DNA of 64,000 nucleotides from Tamarix chinensis. Its lineage: Eukaryota > Streptophyta > Magnoliopsida > Caryophyllales > Tamaricaceae. A model generated the notes under the pieces. That model had not been told where the DNA came from, ran no database searches, and saw only the letters and a list, made by a program, of their open reading frames with translations. The translations under genes and the position numbers were made by a program. Positions 44,636 through 54,797 of the stretch are shown here, piece after piece. The stretch lies in the NCBI GenBank assembly GCA_030549775.1, contig CM060175.1, forward strand, positions 3,410,564-3,474,563. The letters are read 5' to 3'. Position 1 is the first letter of the stretch; each line of letters opens with the position of its first letter.

Positions 44636-46226
44636 CTACTCAACACCCCTTTGAAGTCGCCAATTATCAAACATCTCATGTGCTATACCATCTCTCCAGG
44701 CAGTCCACGCATTTGAGGTATCAACAATACTAATTAGATTATCTTCTTCATTTATATTTTCCATGAAAGTGCTCATTATTTCAAACTCTAACTCTTGTTC
44801 CATCGGATCCCACCTCATTTCTCTACGAATGAGATTATGAAGAAGACAACATGCAGTTATAATGTCTGCATGTGTGCTAACATCATAAAAACTTGAATTT
44901 CGTAGAATTGCCCATCGCATTTTCAACAATCCAAAGCATCTCTCAATAATATTTCTAGCAGCTGAGTGTTTCATGTTAAAGAACTCCTGCGGGGAGTTTG
45001 GTTGGTACCCATCCCTCCATTCATTTAGATGATAACGTTGACCCCTATAAGGAGCAAGGAAGCCATCACCATTGGTGTAACCCGCATCAACCAAATAAGA
45101 ATATCCTATATATAAGCGGGGAAAAAAATAGTTAACTTTTCAAATGCTAAAAATTTTACAACGCTAAGTTTAATTTCCTTACCACGAGGAACTTTTCAAA
45201 ATTTTCTATATCGCGGTTGTCGCGGCGTGAATTTTTAATTATTTTACACAACAAATATCGGCCAATATCGGTGAATATCGGCCAATATCGGTAAATATCG
45301 GTAAAATATCGGCCGATATCCGAAATTTCGCCGATATCGCGGCGATAAATATGTGATTTTCTGTATCGGCCGCAATTTCGGAATTTCGCGTTGCGACTGA
45401 CCCGAAAACCGCTAAATTACGGCCGATACGCAATTGCGGTATCGATATTTGATTGTATGCCCTGGTAAGACATAAGTAAATTGCATGTCGATGGAACATG
45501 CAGCTAGAACATTAGTTGCCAACTCTCCCTTCCTTGTTCGATATCTTGGCTTGTCCATATTCGGAACTCTAACCTTGATAAATGTTCCATCTAATGCTCC
45601 TAGACAGTTCTATTGATTCAAGATGGACCAAAATTATAACTAATTAGCAATATGAAAACCTAGTTACATATTCGAATATATATCAATAAAGTAAGGTTGA
45701 ATTCTACCTTAAACCATTTCCATCTTTCATTTGTAGAATTTTTTGGCACTGGTTCTAGAGTCTTCATCAACACGATATGCAAACGTAAAACAGCTCTAAG
45801 CACTGGATGAAAATTTCTACTTATTGTTTCGGTGGATCTTTTCAATCTTCTCAGAATCATCCTATGCTTTTGATCATGTGCTAGTATGTTCAAAAAGATT
45901 GCAACCCTTTCCTCAACTGACATATTTTTGGACTCTTTTAAACCACCTTCATTTCAAAGCAACCCACACAACACATGGAATGTATGCCTATCCATTTTAA
46001 GTTGATCAATACAACTAACATCAGAATTAAGAAATGCATTCACATTCTTAATTCCTTGCTCAAGAGTTCTTTGAGCTGAATGTACAGTTATCTTGGGTTG
46101 TTTGATAGATTCTAGTACATCAAGTAGATAACTTAATAATAATATTATGTATTGATTCTTCAATCTAATAAACCAAAATGCCACCACAATATTCCTTTCT
46201 GTCCTTGATAATAGTAAACGAGCCAT
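44636..46226 (-). pseudogene. Harbinger DDE transposase (DDE_Tnp_4 family), interrupted
   Basis: Likely start ATG 46226. Exon 1 (46226-45708) has SDVSCIDQLKMDRHTFHVLC and VEERVAIFLNILAHDQKHRM with one stop (after CGLL). The intron 45707-45610 has donor AAG|GTAGAA and acceptor AATAG. Exon 2 (from 45609) begins [17 protein letters not shown], with the first catalytic Asp in LDGT, up to QFTYVLPG (about 45470). There the frame is broken by a TATCGG repeat copy. It resumes at KVPRG (45183), then intron 45182-45106, then exon 3 (45105-44636): YLVDAGYTNGDGFLAPYRGQ (second Asp) and IIERCFGLLKMRW (Glu). About 18 codons expected between VLPG and KVPRG are missing, so the insertion was accompanied by a deletion. 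Confidence 0.9.
45205..45470 (-). repeat. Dispersed TATCGG repeat, copy 2, inside the Harbinger transposase
   Basis: On the minus strand it starts near GGCATACAATCAAATATCG, followed by CCGCAATTGCGTATCGGCC. The core consists of tandem ATATCGGCC / ATATCGGTG words (45255-45320) and the end is CACGCCGCGACAACCGCGAT. It sits exactly where transposase codons between VLPG and KVPRG should be. This copy keeps more CpG dinucleotides than the others and may be the youngest. Confidence 0.75.
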
Positions 46227-46449
46227 GGCTGCATATAGTATTTTGTTTACAAAAAAAATCACCACAATGTATGGAATGATCCAAGTTACATAAATTATAA
46301 GTATCATTCATAAACCAACTAAACTTTCAAGAAAAAATGAATGCACTGGAAGCTTACTTGTGATCAAGAAGAAAAGCACCACACAAAATAAATGTACCAG
46401 TGTCCAAAAGTCAAGCAAGGATCATCGACCTGCAATAAAGGATCATCAT

Positions 46450-48680
46450 AAACTTCGTTGTTTTGTAATGGTAAGGATAAAAGGAACAAACCATGAAATT
46501 AAATTGATAACTAGCTACTATATAATTTATTGAATGTTCCATTTTATTTTAATTTTTCTAAACCGAAACCAAAGATTTGAAAACGGATCCTTTCTCACAT
46601 GCTACATCCATATTTAATACTATAATCTTTCTAGCTTGGTCCCTCCTGGGCTCACCTCATTAAATCATATATGTTGCCTCCATCGAATAAGTATGCTCAT
46701 AGTAATTTCAAAGATAATTAACTTATTAGAGCCGTTAACAATTTAAGTTGACTAACAAGCCAATTTAATTTTATTTCATAAAGGCTAGACTTATTTTGTT
46801 TATTAATTTAATGAAGTCAAGTTCAAACTTATTTATATATTCATTTATTAAACAAGTTATTTTAAGTTCAGACAAGTTTGACTTGAGCTCATTTTTTTAA
46901 GTCGGATAGCTCTACCGATAAAGGTTTTACAGCTTATTCGAGGCTCATTTAGTTGTTTGGTAGAATCTTGTTTATAAATACCGCATTATAAGTGGTGACT
47001 ATATATTCATTTAAAATAATTAGTTTCAAACTAAGTACTGTTTTACTTATAAACTAACCTATTGTTAAATCGATGATAAATCTTCACAGATTCCAATTCA
47101 TCATTTATGATATTAAATAATTTGAAATTTATTATTTTTTTTCTCCATTTATCTCCATGAGTCATTTTTGCTGCGTTTATGGTGATTTGTCTGCATTTCC
47201 CCTTGCGCTTGTTACATCATTTGAGATGTGAAAGCATATTCAATTTCAGAAATGGAGGGTATGGACCATTAATATGGCATGCTTATCCCGACTGCTGGAA
47301 ATTGAAATTGATCGACAGTGATATGCGTTTTTGAAATGTACCGGAGACTTTGATTGTGAGATATTTCCTGGATGGATTTCTCTATGCTGTGGGGTCTAAT
47401 TGTGAATGGCTTCATCAAATTACTATGATAGATATCAACCCCGACTATAAGAGGTTCAGTCATGAAACTACATGTTCACTTCTGATTTCAAACAAGTAAA
47501 CTACAATATGAGAAGGCTATTATGAATATTTATATATCCGTGTGTGTGTGATCCATAAACATTGAAATAATTTCAATAATTGTACCAGCAACTCTATCAT
47601 TCACAATTTTAATAAAAAAGAAAAATGGAAACGATCCGACCAATTAGGTAACCTCTATCATTTTCCTTTGTTAATTAATCTTTTCATTCATTCTCCTTTC
47701 CCTTCTTGCTCGACCAACACCCCCCCTCATGCATACATAATACAACAAACTATAAAATTCCTCCAGCTTAATTTGCTTATCAACCATCAAATTAATCCAA
47801 TCAAAGAATAGATTGGAGGAGGCTGCTGTGGAGGAAACGGAGCCACAAAAAAAACAAGGGGAGAAGGTGATAGATGGTGGTGCAGGGGCTGTAAAAATGC
47901 AGCTGCAGTTCTGCAGAAGAGGGGCCAAAAACGCAGCAAGACCATCCACAAAAACACACCCAAACAGCCTCCTAACAAACCAAAGTTACACCAAGATGGA
48001 GATAGATGTTGGGGAGGTTAAAAGGCCAAGGGAAAATAAGAAGAAAAGAGGCAGCAACAGCCATGAAATATATAGCAGCAGTAGCAGCAGAAAAATAGTA
48101 GCCATTTTGTTGGTTTCTCATAATTTCCGAAGATACCATAGCTGCCTTAATTACCCCAAAATTAAACAATTTCCCAAGAAAATTCATACTCTGTTTATAT
48201 CAATTTTTATATATTACTGAACCATCTTCATTTTCCCGATCTGTTTTCCCCAGCCCAACACCTTCACCACCTTCCTTCCTTCTCCTTCCCCTTCCTCTCA
48301 GCCCATGCCTCTGGTTTTCGTTTGATCCAACACCATCATCACCACCCTAGACATCGTCTTTTTCTTCCAGCAAAAATAAAATAAAAAATAGACAGCTAAT
48401 TTTCACACAATTATGTCTCTAACCAACCCTTCTGCTTAATTGATATCAGCTCTGCCCTACGCCTGCAACTATTGGCCGGTAGCAATGAAAACAAAAGAAT
48501 AGAAACAAGAAAAAAATCCAATCATACATAGTTCACGACTTTAAAGTTGCAGAAAGACGAACAGCTAAGTTGCCAATGAGAATTACGGATTCCAGGCATG
48601 GAAGGAAGCTATGAAACATTAAGCTTCGAGAAGCCATATCAGACCACAAACATTAACCAAAATACAAGTATACATTAGCA
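46450..48680. other. Long non-coding 5' part of the Harbinger element
   Basis: Mostly AT-rich DNA with no recognised gene. A GC-richer patch (47815-47975) begins GGAGGCTGCTGTGG and ends AACAGCCTCCT, an eight-base inverted repeat that may mark a small MITE. Minus-strand frames here (48187-47972, 47978-47787, 47949-47671) have Leu/Ala-rich, signal-peptide-like starts. They overlap in different frames, so I do not call a gene. Confidence 0.4.
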
Positions 48681-48683
48681 CCG

Positions 48684-48820
48684 GATTCATAAATGAAACT
48701 TATAGATCTGTTGAAGGCAGCACAGATTCATAAATGAAACTTACAGATCTGTTGAAGGCAGCACCAGAGAGTAGCTTCGAGGGGCAGGCTTCGGCTAAGA
48801 GAGGCAGGCTTCGGCTTCAA
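48684..48820 (+). repeat. Subterminal tandem repeats (right arm of Harbinger)
   Basis: Two head-to-tail 41-base units start GATTCATAAATGAAACTTAY (48684 and 48725), one mismatch seen. They are followed by two roughly 20-base units with GAGGCAGGCTTCGGCT (about 48782-48815). Confidence 0.9.
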
Positions 48821-50039
48821 GAGGAGAGCTTCGACAGGCAGACAGCGAGCAAGGGTAGGCAACTGGTGTCGAGGACTCATCCGGCGCAGAGAAGACACGA
48901 GGAGGGAGAGGACAGAAGACGTGGGGAGAATAAAATTACTTGACAAGTGAATCGGGAAAAAATTTTCCCCGACCTAACAGTAAAATTTTACCCCCAAATA
49001 AATTTTTCCCCATACCAAACATAAAAGAAGAGGGAAATAATTTCCCTTGTAATTTTTACACCCCCTTTACCCCAATACCAAACATAGCCCTAAATGGAAT
49101 GATGAAGATGATGATGGGTTACGTTTGGGCATTACTAACAAAGTTATTTTAGCTTGGTGATGTTAGAATTTCATTCAAAATTTGAGCTATCACATCATCA
49201 AAACTAATGGTAAAGTAGAATTAAGAGCATAGGTTGCGTGAAAAAGTAAATATAGGGCATTTGGTGTGAGAAGTTAAACACAATTTATATGATTTATTTT
49301 GGTTAAATACAGAGTTATTGTGCATTATCCCTTTACCCCACTTTATATCTTGTTTCTCAAAAGGTGTTCTCTTGCAACCAACACAGATAATAGTGATTTG
49401 ATTAGAAGTGGGGTTATATCTCATGTTTTCATATTTTGATATATTCGATATTTCTTTATGGGATTTGATAGATTGATTTAGATATTATTCCCGTCATATA
49501 ATAATATGTTATGTTTCTATTTTAGTTTGTCCCAATATCTAGGTTTGTTTCTATATATTTTTTTTAATTTTCTATAATGCCCTTAATTAATTCACAACAG
49601 CAACATATTTTCTTCATAGAATTAATTGCAACAATTTCCATTGTGCGGGGTAAATATGGAAAAAGCATTATGAAATGTGCCACAAACATGTCATTAATTA
49701 TGTTTTCTTAATATGTGTGCAAAAATCAGAACAAGCCTATTTTTATGGGATGAATTGAGTACTTGTTTAAAATTTATTGTTATCGTTTAGGAATTAAGTT
49801 TAGGTATGTAGTATGTTTAATAATGCGTTAACATTTAGAATAGTTGGGATTTTTAACTTAAAATATATACTTACCATTTTGGGAATTGTGTTCTCATTTT
49901 TTGTCCCTGTCCTATGTTACATTGAGTGATTTTATTAGTTTCTTACTCTAATTCTCCTCTCTTGGTTAAACTATTATCTTTTCTTCCCAATTCCTTTGAC
50001 TAATCCTTCATTAATTTGGCATCAAAGTCAAACCATATA

Positions 50040-50260
50040 ATAAAATGTTGATCTCGATATTGCATAGTGATTCATATTTTATGGTCTTCAGGTTAGTCGA
50101 TACGCGAAAGTTTTAGAAAGTATCATATTTGTTGTGAGAAATTATGAAAAATCACGCCATGACAATCACAACATTTAAAATATCCGTTGCGACACCTTGC
50201 TACTACAATACCATGACCTTAATCATTGCCGCAACTGTAGTTTTATTGCTTGAGTAAAAC
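50040..50260 (+). repeat. Dispersed TATCGG repeat, copy 3 (degraded)
   Basis: The copy contains GTTGATCTCGATATTGC, GTTAGTCGATACGCGAAAG, AAATCACGCCATGACAATC, TTAAAATATCCGTTGCGAC and the tail GCCGCAACTGTAGTTTTATT + GCTT. The order of words is the same as in copy 1. Confidence 0.65.
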
Positions 50261-50339
50261 ATCAATCCCCTAGAATTTGCTGTCAAGAATCAAACACCAC
50301 AATTGTTGGAAAAAAGTCAAGACACAAGAAAAACTAGGA

Positions 50340-50510
50340 ATTAAAATTGCGGTTGTCACAATATCCCAGTATCAGAGCATCGCAGGTGATAAGATGTGAT
50401 TTTCTACAATAAATATCGGTTTATATTAGATGTATATCGGTCAATACTGGTGCGTAACATTTCGCTATCAGGTATCGACAAGCTTAAATTTGATATAAAT
50501 TGATATTTCA
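50340..50510 (-). repeat. Dispersed TATCGG repeat, copy 4 (inverted to copy 3)
   Basis: On the + strand it begins AAAATTGCGGTTGTCACAAT and continues GATGTGATTTTCTACAATAA, ATATCGGTTTATATTAG and GTATATCGGTCAATACTGG. It matches the reverse orientation of copies 1 and 2. Confidence 0.6.
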
Positions 50511-51115
50511 TTATGTAAAAAATGCCCACCATGGTACCACCACCACTAACTTTTACAAAATCACATCAATGTTGACCATCACTAGCCACTCCTGCCATAA
50601 CAAATCATCAGCTCACTCAAGCCTTGCACCACTGCCATAAACCAATTTCCTCTTTGTTGAATCCCTAACCATAAGCAAATTCTCTGAAAAACATAAATCA
50701 ACCACTACTCGTCTAAATTAGAATGTGTAACCTTCAATTTGAACCCTAAAAGCTTAATTACATTCGCATCACAACTTGATTCAATTGATTTCACCATCTT
50801 TAAAATCCCTTAATGAAAATCCTAGCTCAAACATCCTCTCAACTGCAACTTAGCCTTGATCAGAATCAATTAAAACCTTAAAACTTCAATTTTGATCGTT
50901 TTATCCTTAATCAAACATAAATAGAATCCCAATTTCTAATTATAACCCAAATGGATCACAATTAAGCCAAACCCTAACTTGAGAATTAACCTAACTCGTT
51001 GTGCTGCTCATGCAGTGTTGTTGCTTGTGCGTTGTCTTCATTTTTCACTAGTTTTGTTTGCATGATTTGACTAAAGTCATCCTTCTTGCTCATTGCCTTT
51101 GCCTCGAAGTACCTT

Positions 51116-51398
51116 TGTAATACCCCAAGATACGTTATATATATGGTTGAGATGACTTAAAAGGGCTTGTATGCATATTTATATCAATAAGATGCACCCT
51201 TCTTTCCAAAGATTATTATTAAAAAACTCCATAGTTAAGCCTATTTGGCTTAAAGTAGTCCATAGGTGATCCATCTCAAGAAGTGTTCTACTGGAAAAAG
51301 ATGCTAAAAAAGCTCATGTTGATTTATGGTGCTATCATCAATCTTACAAGTGCTATAAAGTAAGGACTTACATTCGGTATTAAGATTGGGGTGTTGCA
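51116..51398 (+). mobile_element. Cassandra TRIM retrotransposon, solo LTR
   Basis: It starts TGTAATACCCCAAGATACG and ends ATTGGGGTGTTGCA, length 283 bases, flanked by identical ACCTT (51111-51115 and 51399-51403). The middle (about 51222-51290) resembles plant 5S rRNA: ACTCCATAGTTAAGCCTATT, TAGTCCATAGGTGATCC and CAAGAAGTGTT follow the order of the 5S sequence from the conserved AACTCCGAAGTTAAGC region through the GGATGGGTGACC internal promoter region. Cassandra elements are small non-autonomous LTR elements whose LTRs carry a 5S-derived pol III promoter. This copy has many changes in the A- and C-box regions and is a solo LTR. Confidence 0.85.
51222..51290 (+). promoter_or_regulatory. 5S rRNA-like segment (degenerate pol III promoter) in Cassandra LTR
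   Basis: The order of words agrees with the centre and 3' half of 5S rRNA. Match quality by eye is about 70 percent. It is not a 5S gene: the flanks are LTR, the start of 5S is absent, and conserved positions in the internal control region differ. Confidence 0.75.
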
Positions 51399-52189
51399 AC
51401 CTTCATTTGCCTCACCAAGTAATCGTGTAAGCTTCTCATGCTCTCAGACTCACTTATATTCGCAAAATTGTTTAATGCTTCTTGATTTGTTCTTTTAGTT
51501 TCACTACACTTTCTCGGTTTATCTTCGTAAGGGGAAAAAAGAGAGCAAACAATAAGTTGTAAAATTGAAAATAAAAAGGTTAATTAAAAAGTTGAGGAAA
51601 AAGCAAACAAAAATAGTTGCATAAAAGGAGAAGAGAACAACATCAATTGATTCCGGCTATCGACTATCAGCTAAAAACAAAGGCTTACTTGTCAAAAGTC
51701 TTTAATAGGATTCAATATGGAATTTCAATGATGAGATATATATGGTTGATTTTCTAGCTATAAGCTAAACTTTAGGTTTGTGATGATGCTAGTGTTTTTT
51801 GAAGAGGTTTCTCTATATGATGCCGAACTCATTGGAATTCTTGGGCCTAGTTCAAATTTTCTTACTAATGATGATAATCTAAATGTTTGTGATGAAGTAA
51901 CATTGACTGTTAGCATACTCAATGAAGAGCTCCACATCAAGTTTGAAAATGGAGTTTGTTATGGAGTTTTTGTCTCAATTGGACAACAACGCTGCATGAT
52001 ACATCGATATGGATAAATTGTTGATCTACAATGATGAATTAACATGTTTAAATCCTTTGTAGTCTTCGTTGAAGCCCACAATAGCAAATAGTTGGTAAAG
52101 ATGGAAACCACCATGTTCCATTTCTATAGGCCATGCCCCACTCGTCCATCAAGTATGGAGTACACCAATATGTTCTCGATTTTTGTTGT

Positions 52190-52430
52190 ATTTTATCCTG
52201 TAATATGCAAAATATCTAATATCCGATACTAAAATGAAATCATGTCTGTATCATCTAATACCAGTTGATTTTTCCTAATATTTACCTGGATATGTACCAA
52301 TATTTGTTTTCAAAACAATTAAAAAAAAATAACAATGTAACAATTGCAGTATGTGAATTTTGCTCCACAATACTCTAATACTAGGATACCAAAATTGCTG
52401 CCGCAACTATAATTGTTTTTATTACATGTC
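52190..52430 (+). repeat. Dispersed TATCGG repeat, copy 5 (most degraded)
   Basis: GTAATATGCAAAATATCTAA, ATCCGATACTAAAATG, TACCAGTTGATTTTTCC, CCAATATTTGTTTTCAAAAC and the tail GCTGCCGCAACTATAATTG, TTTTTATTAC keep the order of copy 1. Nearly all CpG sites are lost. Confidence 0.55.
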
Positions 52431-52706
52431 ATCAAGGCTTGCATGCTCCACCGTTAGATTGTCACTAGCCTCTGCGACAACCACTATGGGTTTAGTAGCT
52501 TTAGCGTAATCCCCTAAGCCGATCCCCTCCAATCAATCTACAATAGCCTAACCGAATACTAAGATCCTATTTCAGCACATAAGATTTTTTGGCTTGATCT
52601 CACATGCACCCAAAGGTGTTTACTTATGTCCAAATCGTTGCATAGTTGTTGGCTAGGGAAAACGTCCAGAACCAGAAGCCCCATGATTGGTGGCTAGACT
52701 ATGACA

Positions 52707-53129
52707 CTTGCATTGAGTTTTGAAGCATGTCTGACCCTCAAATGCATCCAGATTTAAAGTTGTTGATCTGACAACGTCGTTCAATAACTCTAAAAATTAG
52801 TAAGAGAAAACGCTGACTATGTGACTCATCTAAGGGGATATATAAAAATTCTCAAAGTGATAATTATTTTGGAAGGTATTCATTTAATTTTCTCTCTAGT
52901 GATTCTGGCAGCCAAACTAAGGACCTTGCATTGAGTTTTGACTTTTGAAGGATGGTTGACCCTCAAATGTGTCCAGGTCCAAAGGAGTTGATCGACAACC
53001 TCCTCATTCAGTAACTCTAGACATTGGTAAGAGAGCACCAGTGATGTAACTTTATGTAAATAGGATATATAAGAACCTTAAAGTGATAATTATTTTGGAA
53101 GGTATTTTCTTGGTTTTCTTTCTAGTGAT
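52707..53129 (+). repeat. Tandem duplication, about 220-base period
   Basis: Unit 1 (about 52707-52906) and unit 2 (about 52924-53129) both begin CTTGCATTGAGTTTTGA and share TGACCCTCAAATGYRTCCAG. Both end AGTGATAATTATTTTGGAAG, GTATT...CTCTAGTGAT or TTTCTAGTGAT. Identity is roughly 80 percent by eye, so the duplication is old. Confidence 0.85.
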
Positions 53130-53473
53130 GGTGGGAAAAACTTACCCCTTGAGTCAGGCTAGATAAATTCTCATTGTCACCAAACTACACACAAACTCAT
53201 GTATGTTTATTTGAGAATATTAAGCTAGGATCCAAAATGATGTGCATGGTTTGAACAATATGAAATCTAAGTATGAGCTTGGTGAGATTGTTGGTGAACG
53301 GATGGAATACCTAAAAACATTAACAGTAATGAAAAAGCGAGGGCATCCACCAAGATGATAACAAGGCAACATCTGTCACAACACATTCCACAAGTGACAT
53401 GATCATTGACCCAAATAGCCACTTTGACATACAATATATAAGGCAACTTATAATTTTTTGGGGTAGTCATGCG

Positions 53474-53716
53474 GAGAACAGAGAAGAAATTGGATAGAAG
53501 GATATCTTTCTCCTTGATGCAACAACAAAGGAAGTTCCAAAGTTGCATAAATAGAGAGAGCAAGGATGGATGGAGCCAGGCCCTCGTTTGGATGAGGCTA
53601 GCTAATTTATTAGATTTGGGAGTATTTGAAAGCTTTGATTGCTATGAACTACTTGATTCTCTGAAGGAAATTATGGTTTTGGCTTTGATGATTATTTCCT
53701 CGTCAGTTAAGCCCTC
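53474..53716 (+). pseudogene. Cytosolic alpha-glucan phosphorylase pseudogene, C-terminal part 1
   Basis: In shifting frames the sequence gives REEIG, KDIFLLDATTKEVPKLHK, then GVFESFDCYELLDSL, then NYGFGFDDYFLVS. These match, in order, the C-terminal region of plant glucan phosphorylase (EIREEIGEDNFFLFGAKA; GVFGSYDYxxLLxSLEGN; GFGRGDYFLVG). The phrasing EVPKL and DCYELLDSL, and the second part ending KKRWLRMSILS, fit the cytosolic (PHS2/H) form better than the plastid form. The family enzyme splits or extends alpha-1,4-glucans using phosphate. Several stops and at least three frameshifts break it. A gypsy element is inserted at 53717, and the gene resumes after 59126. Confidence 0.8.
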
Positions 53717-54129
53717 TGATAGAACCCTGCCCTTGATTCCAACCAGTAATGACAAGAAATAATGGAAACAGAAACGCAGCAAGTTTGCTCCAGGATAAAA
53801 TTAGAATGAAAAGGGAATTTGCACTAGAGAATTGAAAAGTTACAGCCAGGGATTCGAGGTCCTGGCACCTCCCACAGTCGACTCAATTCCTGCCCTCCCC
53901 TTCTCTCTCCTTTCCCTTTAAATACCCACACTAGCCTCTAACTGAATAACAGAATAGGGTGACTCACCCCCCTAGCTACCAGACCCTCCCCGACGCATAC
54001 AATAAGGATAGCAAAAATGAGTCATCAATACACTGGACACTTTAGCAATTAACTAATCCGCACAATCCTTACTCCCCATTTCCTCTTTTGTCCTTCCTCA
54101 CATAGGTGTAACGGATTAAGGGTCTATCA
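53717..54129 (-). repeat. 3' LTR of the Reina-like element
   Basis: 413 bases, TG...CA ends. On the minus strand a TATTTAAA box lies centrally. Differences from the other LTR are at ACGC/ATGC, CAGC/CAAC, AAAG/AATG, a C6/C5 run, CTTT/CTTC, TGTC/TGCC and AGGG/AGAG. Confidence 0.97.
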
Positions 54130-54797
54130 TTACCCCCTTCTCGGACTTTCACCTTGTCCTCAGGGTGGAATTCAGGAAATTGTTCATTGACGAGTGCAAA
54201 ATCTTCCCAGGAAGCCTCAAATTCTGGTAGATCCTTCCATTTGATTAACACCTCTAGTCTTCCCTTGGTATTATACTTCACATCCAGTAGTGCTTCTGGT
54301 TCCACCTTCCACTCCAAATCTGCAGTAAGGACGGGTGTAAAGGGCTGCCCTTGATGCTCTGTCCCCATGGCTGGCTTCAGCATTGATACATGGAATAGCG
54401 GGTGGATGGGAACAGAGTCTGGAAGCTTAAGTTGATAGACCACTGGCCCCACCTTATCCTCCACCTGGTATAGGCCAAAATACCTCGGAGAGAGCTTCTC
54501 ATTCAAGCGGCGAGCGAGAGAACGATGCCAGTAGGGCTTGAGTTTGACATAAACCCAGCTTCCAATGTCTATCTCCAAATGCCTCCTCCTCTGGTCAGCT
54601 TGTGATTTCATTTTGGCCTGCGCTCGTAGTAAGTGTTGTTTCAGTTCCTCTAGGACAACGTCCCTGTTTTGCAGTTCAAAATCAACCTCGGCTACTGGGG
54701 AACCTTCTGCTGTGTACCGTAGTAGTTTGGGCGGGTCTCGTCCATAGAGGGCAGTAAAGGGGGTGGTGCGTGTGGCTGTATGGAATGATGTGTTATA
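54069..54797 (-). pseudogene. Integrase C-terminal domain and chromodomain of the Reina-like element
   Basis: In frame with the integrase core after its stop. GSWVYVKLKPYWHRSLARRL, LSPRYFGLYQVEDKVG and HPLFHVSMLKP form the GPY/F-type C-terminal region. KGRLEVLIKWKDLPEFEASW then EDFALVNEQFPEF is a chromodomain, with aromatic residues at the usual places. Chromodomains guide chromoviruses to marked chromatin. The natural stop is at 54069-54071. Confidence 0.93.
54131..54140 (-). promoter_or_regulatory. Polypurine tract of the Reina-like element
   Basis: Minus-strand GAAGGGGGTA lies directly inside the 3' LTR boundary, where plus-strand DNA synthesis is primed in LTR retrotransposons. Confidence 0.85.

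Larger units (their letters stand above)
42743..49090 (-). mobile_element. PIF/Harbinger DNA transposon (6.3 kb) with both genes, degraded
   Basis: The left end TTA-GGCTATGCTTGGGATGAG and right end CCAAACATAGCCC-TAA form short inverted repeats (GGCTATGYTTGG). Subterminal A/G-rich repeats are also similar in both arms (GTTTGGTATGGGGAAA-type words). Three-base TTA/TAA targets are standard for this superfamily; here the two sides read TTA and TAA or CTA, so the duplication is not exact. Inside, on the minus strand, lie a Myb/SANT-like gene and a DDE transposase gene, the normal two-gene composition. The transposase carries an insertion of a TATCGG repeat. The 46.4-48.7 kb part is unusually long non-coding DNA for this superfamily and may hide another insertion. 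Confidence 0.8.
49091..51115. other. Non-coding DNA with two inverted TATCGG repeat copies
   Basis: No gene is recognised. Two copies of the dispersed TATCGG repeat lie head to head at 50040-50260 and 50340-50510 (listed separately). The remainder is AT-rich. Confidence 0.5.
51399..53460. other. Non-coding DNA between Cassandra LTR and phosphorylase pseudogene
   Basis: A 78-codon frame at 51780-52016 (MMMLVFFEEVSLYDAELIGI) has a fairly even amino-acid composition but no family I recognise. Also present are a degraded TATCGG repeat copy (52190-52430) and a tandem duplication of about 200 bases (52707-53129). Earlier phosphorylase exons were looked for and not seen. Confidence 0.5.

Noticed and set aside
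47671..48187. Minus-strand frames with signal-peptide-like Leu/Ala-rich starts
   Set aside because: The frames overlap in different phases, contain stops, lie inside the Harbinger element and have no recognisable mature domain.
51222..51290. 5S rRNA gene
   Set aside because: Only part of the 5S order is present with many changes, and the flanks are a TG...CA LTR with target duplication. A Cassandra LTR explains it.
51780..52016. 78-codon frame as a small gene
   Set aside because: No family resemblance, no visible splice or promoter context, and it lies among repeats. Left as unsupported.
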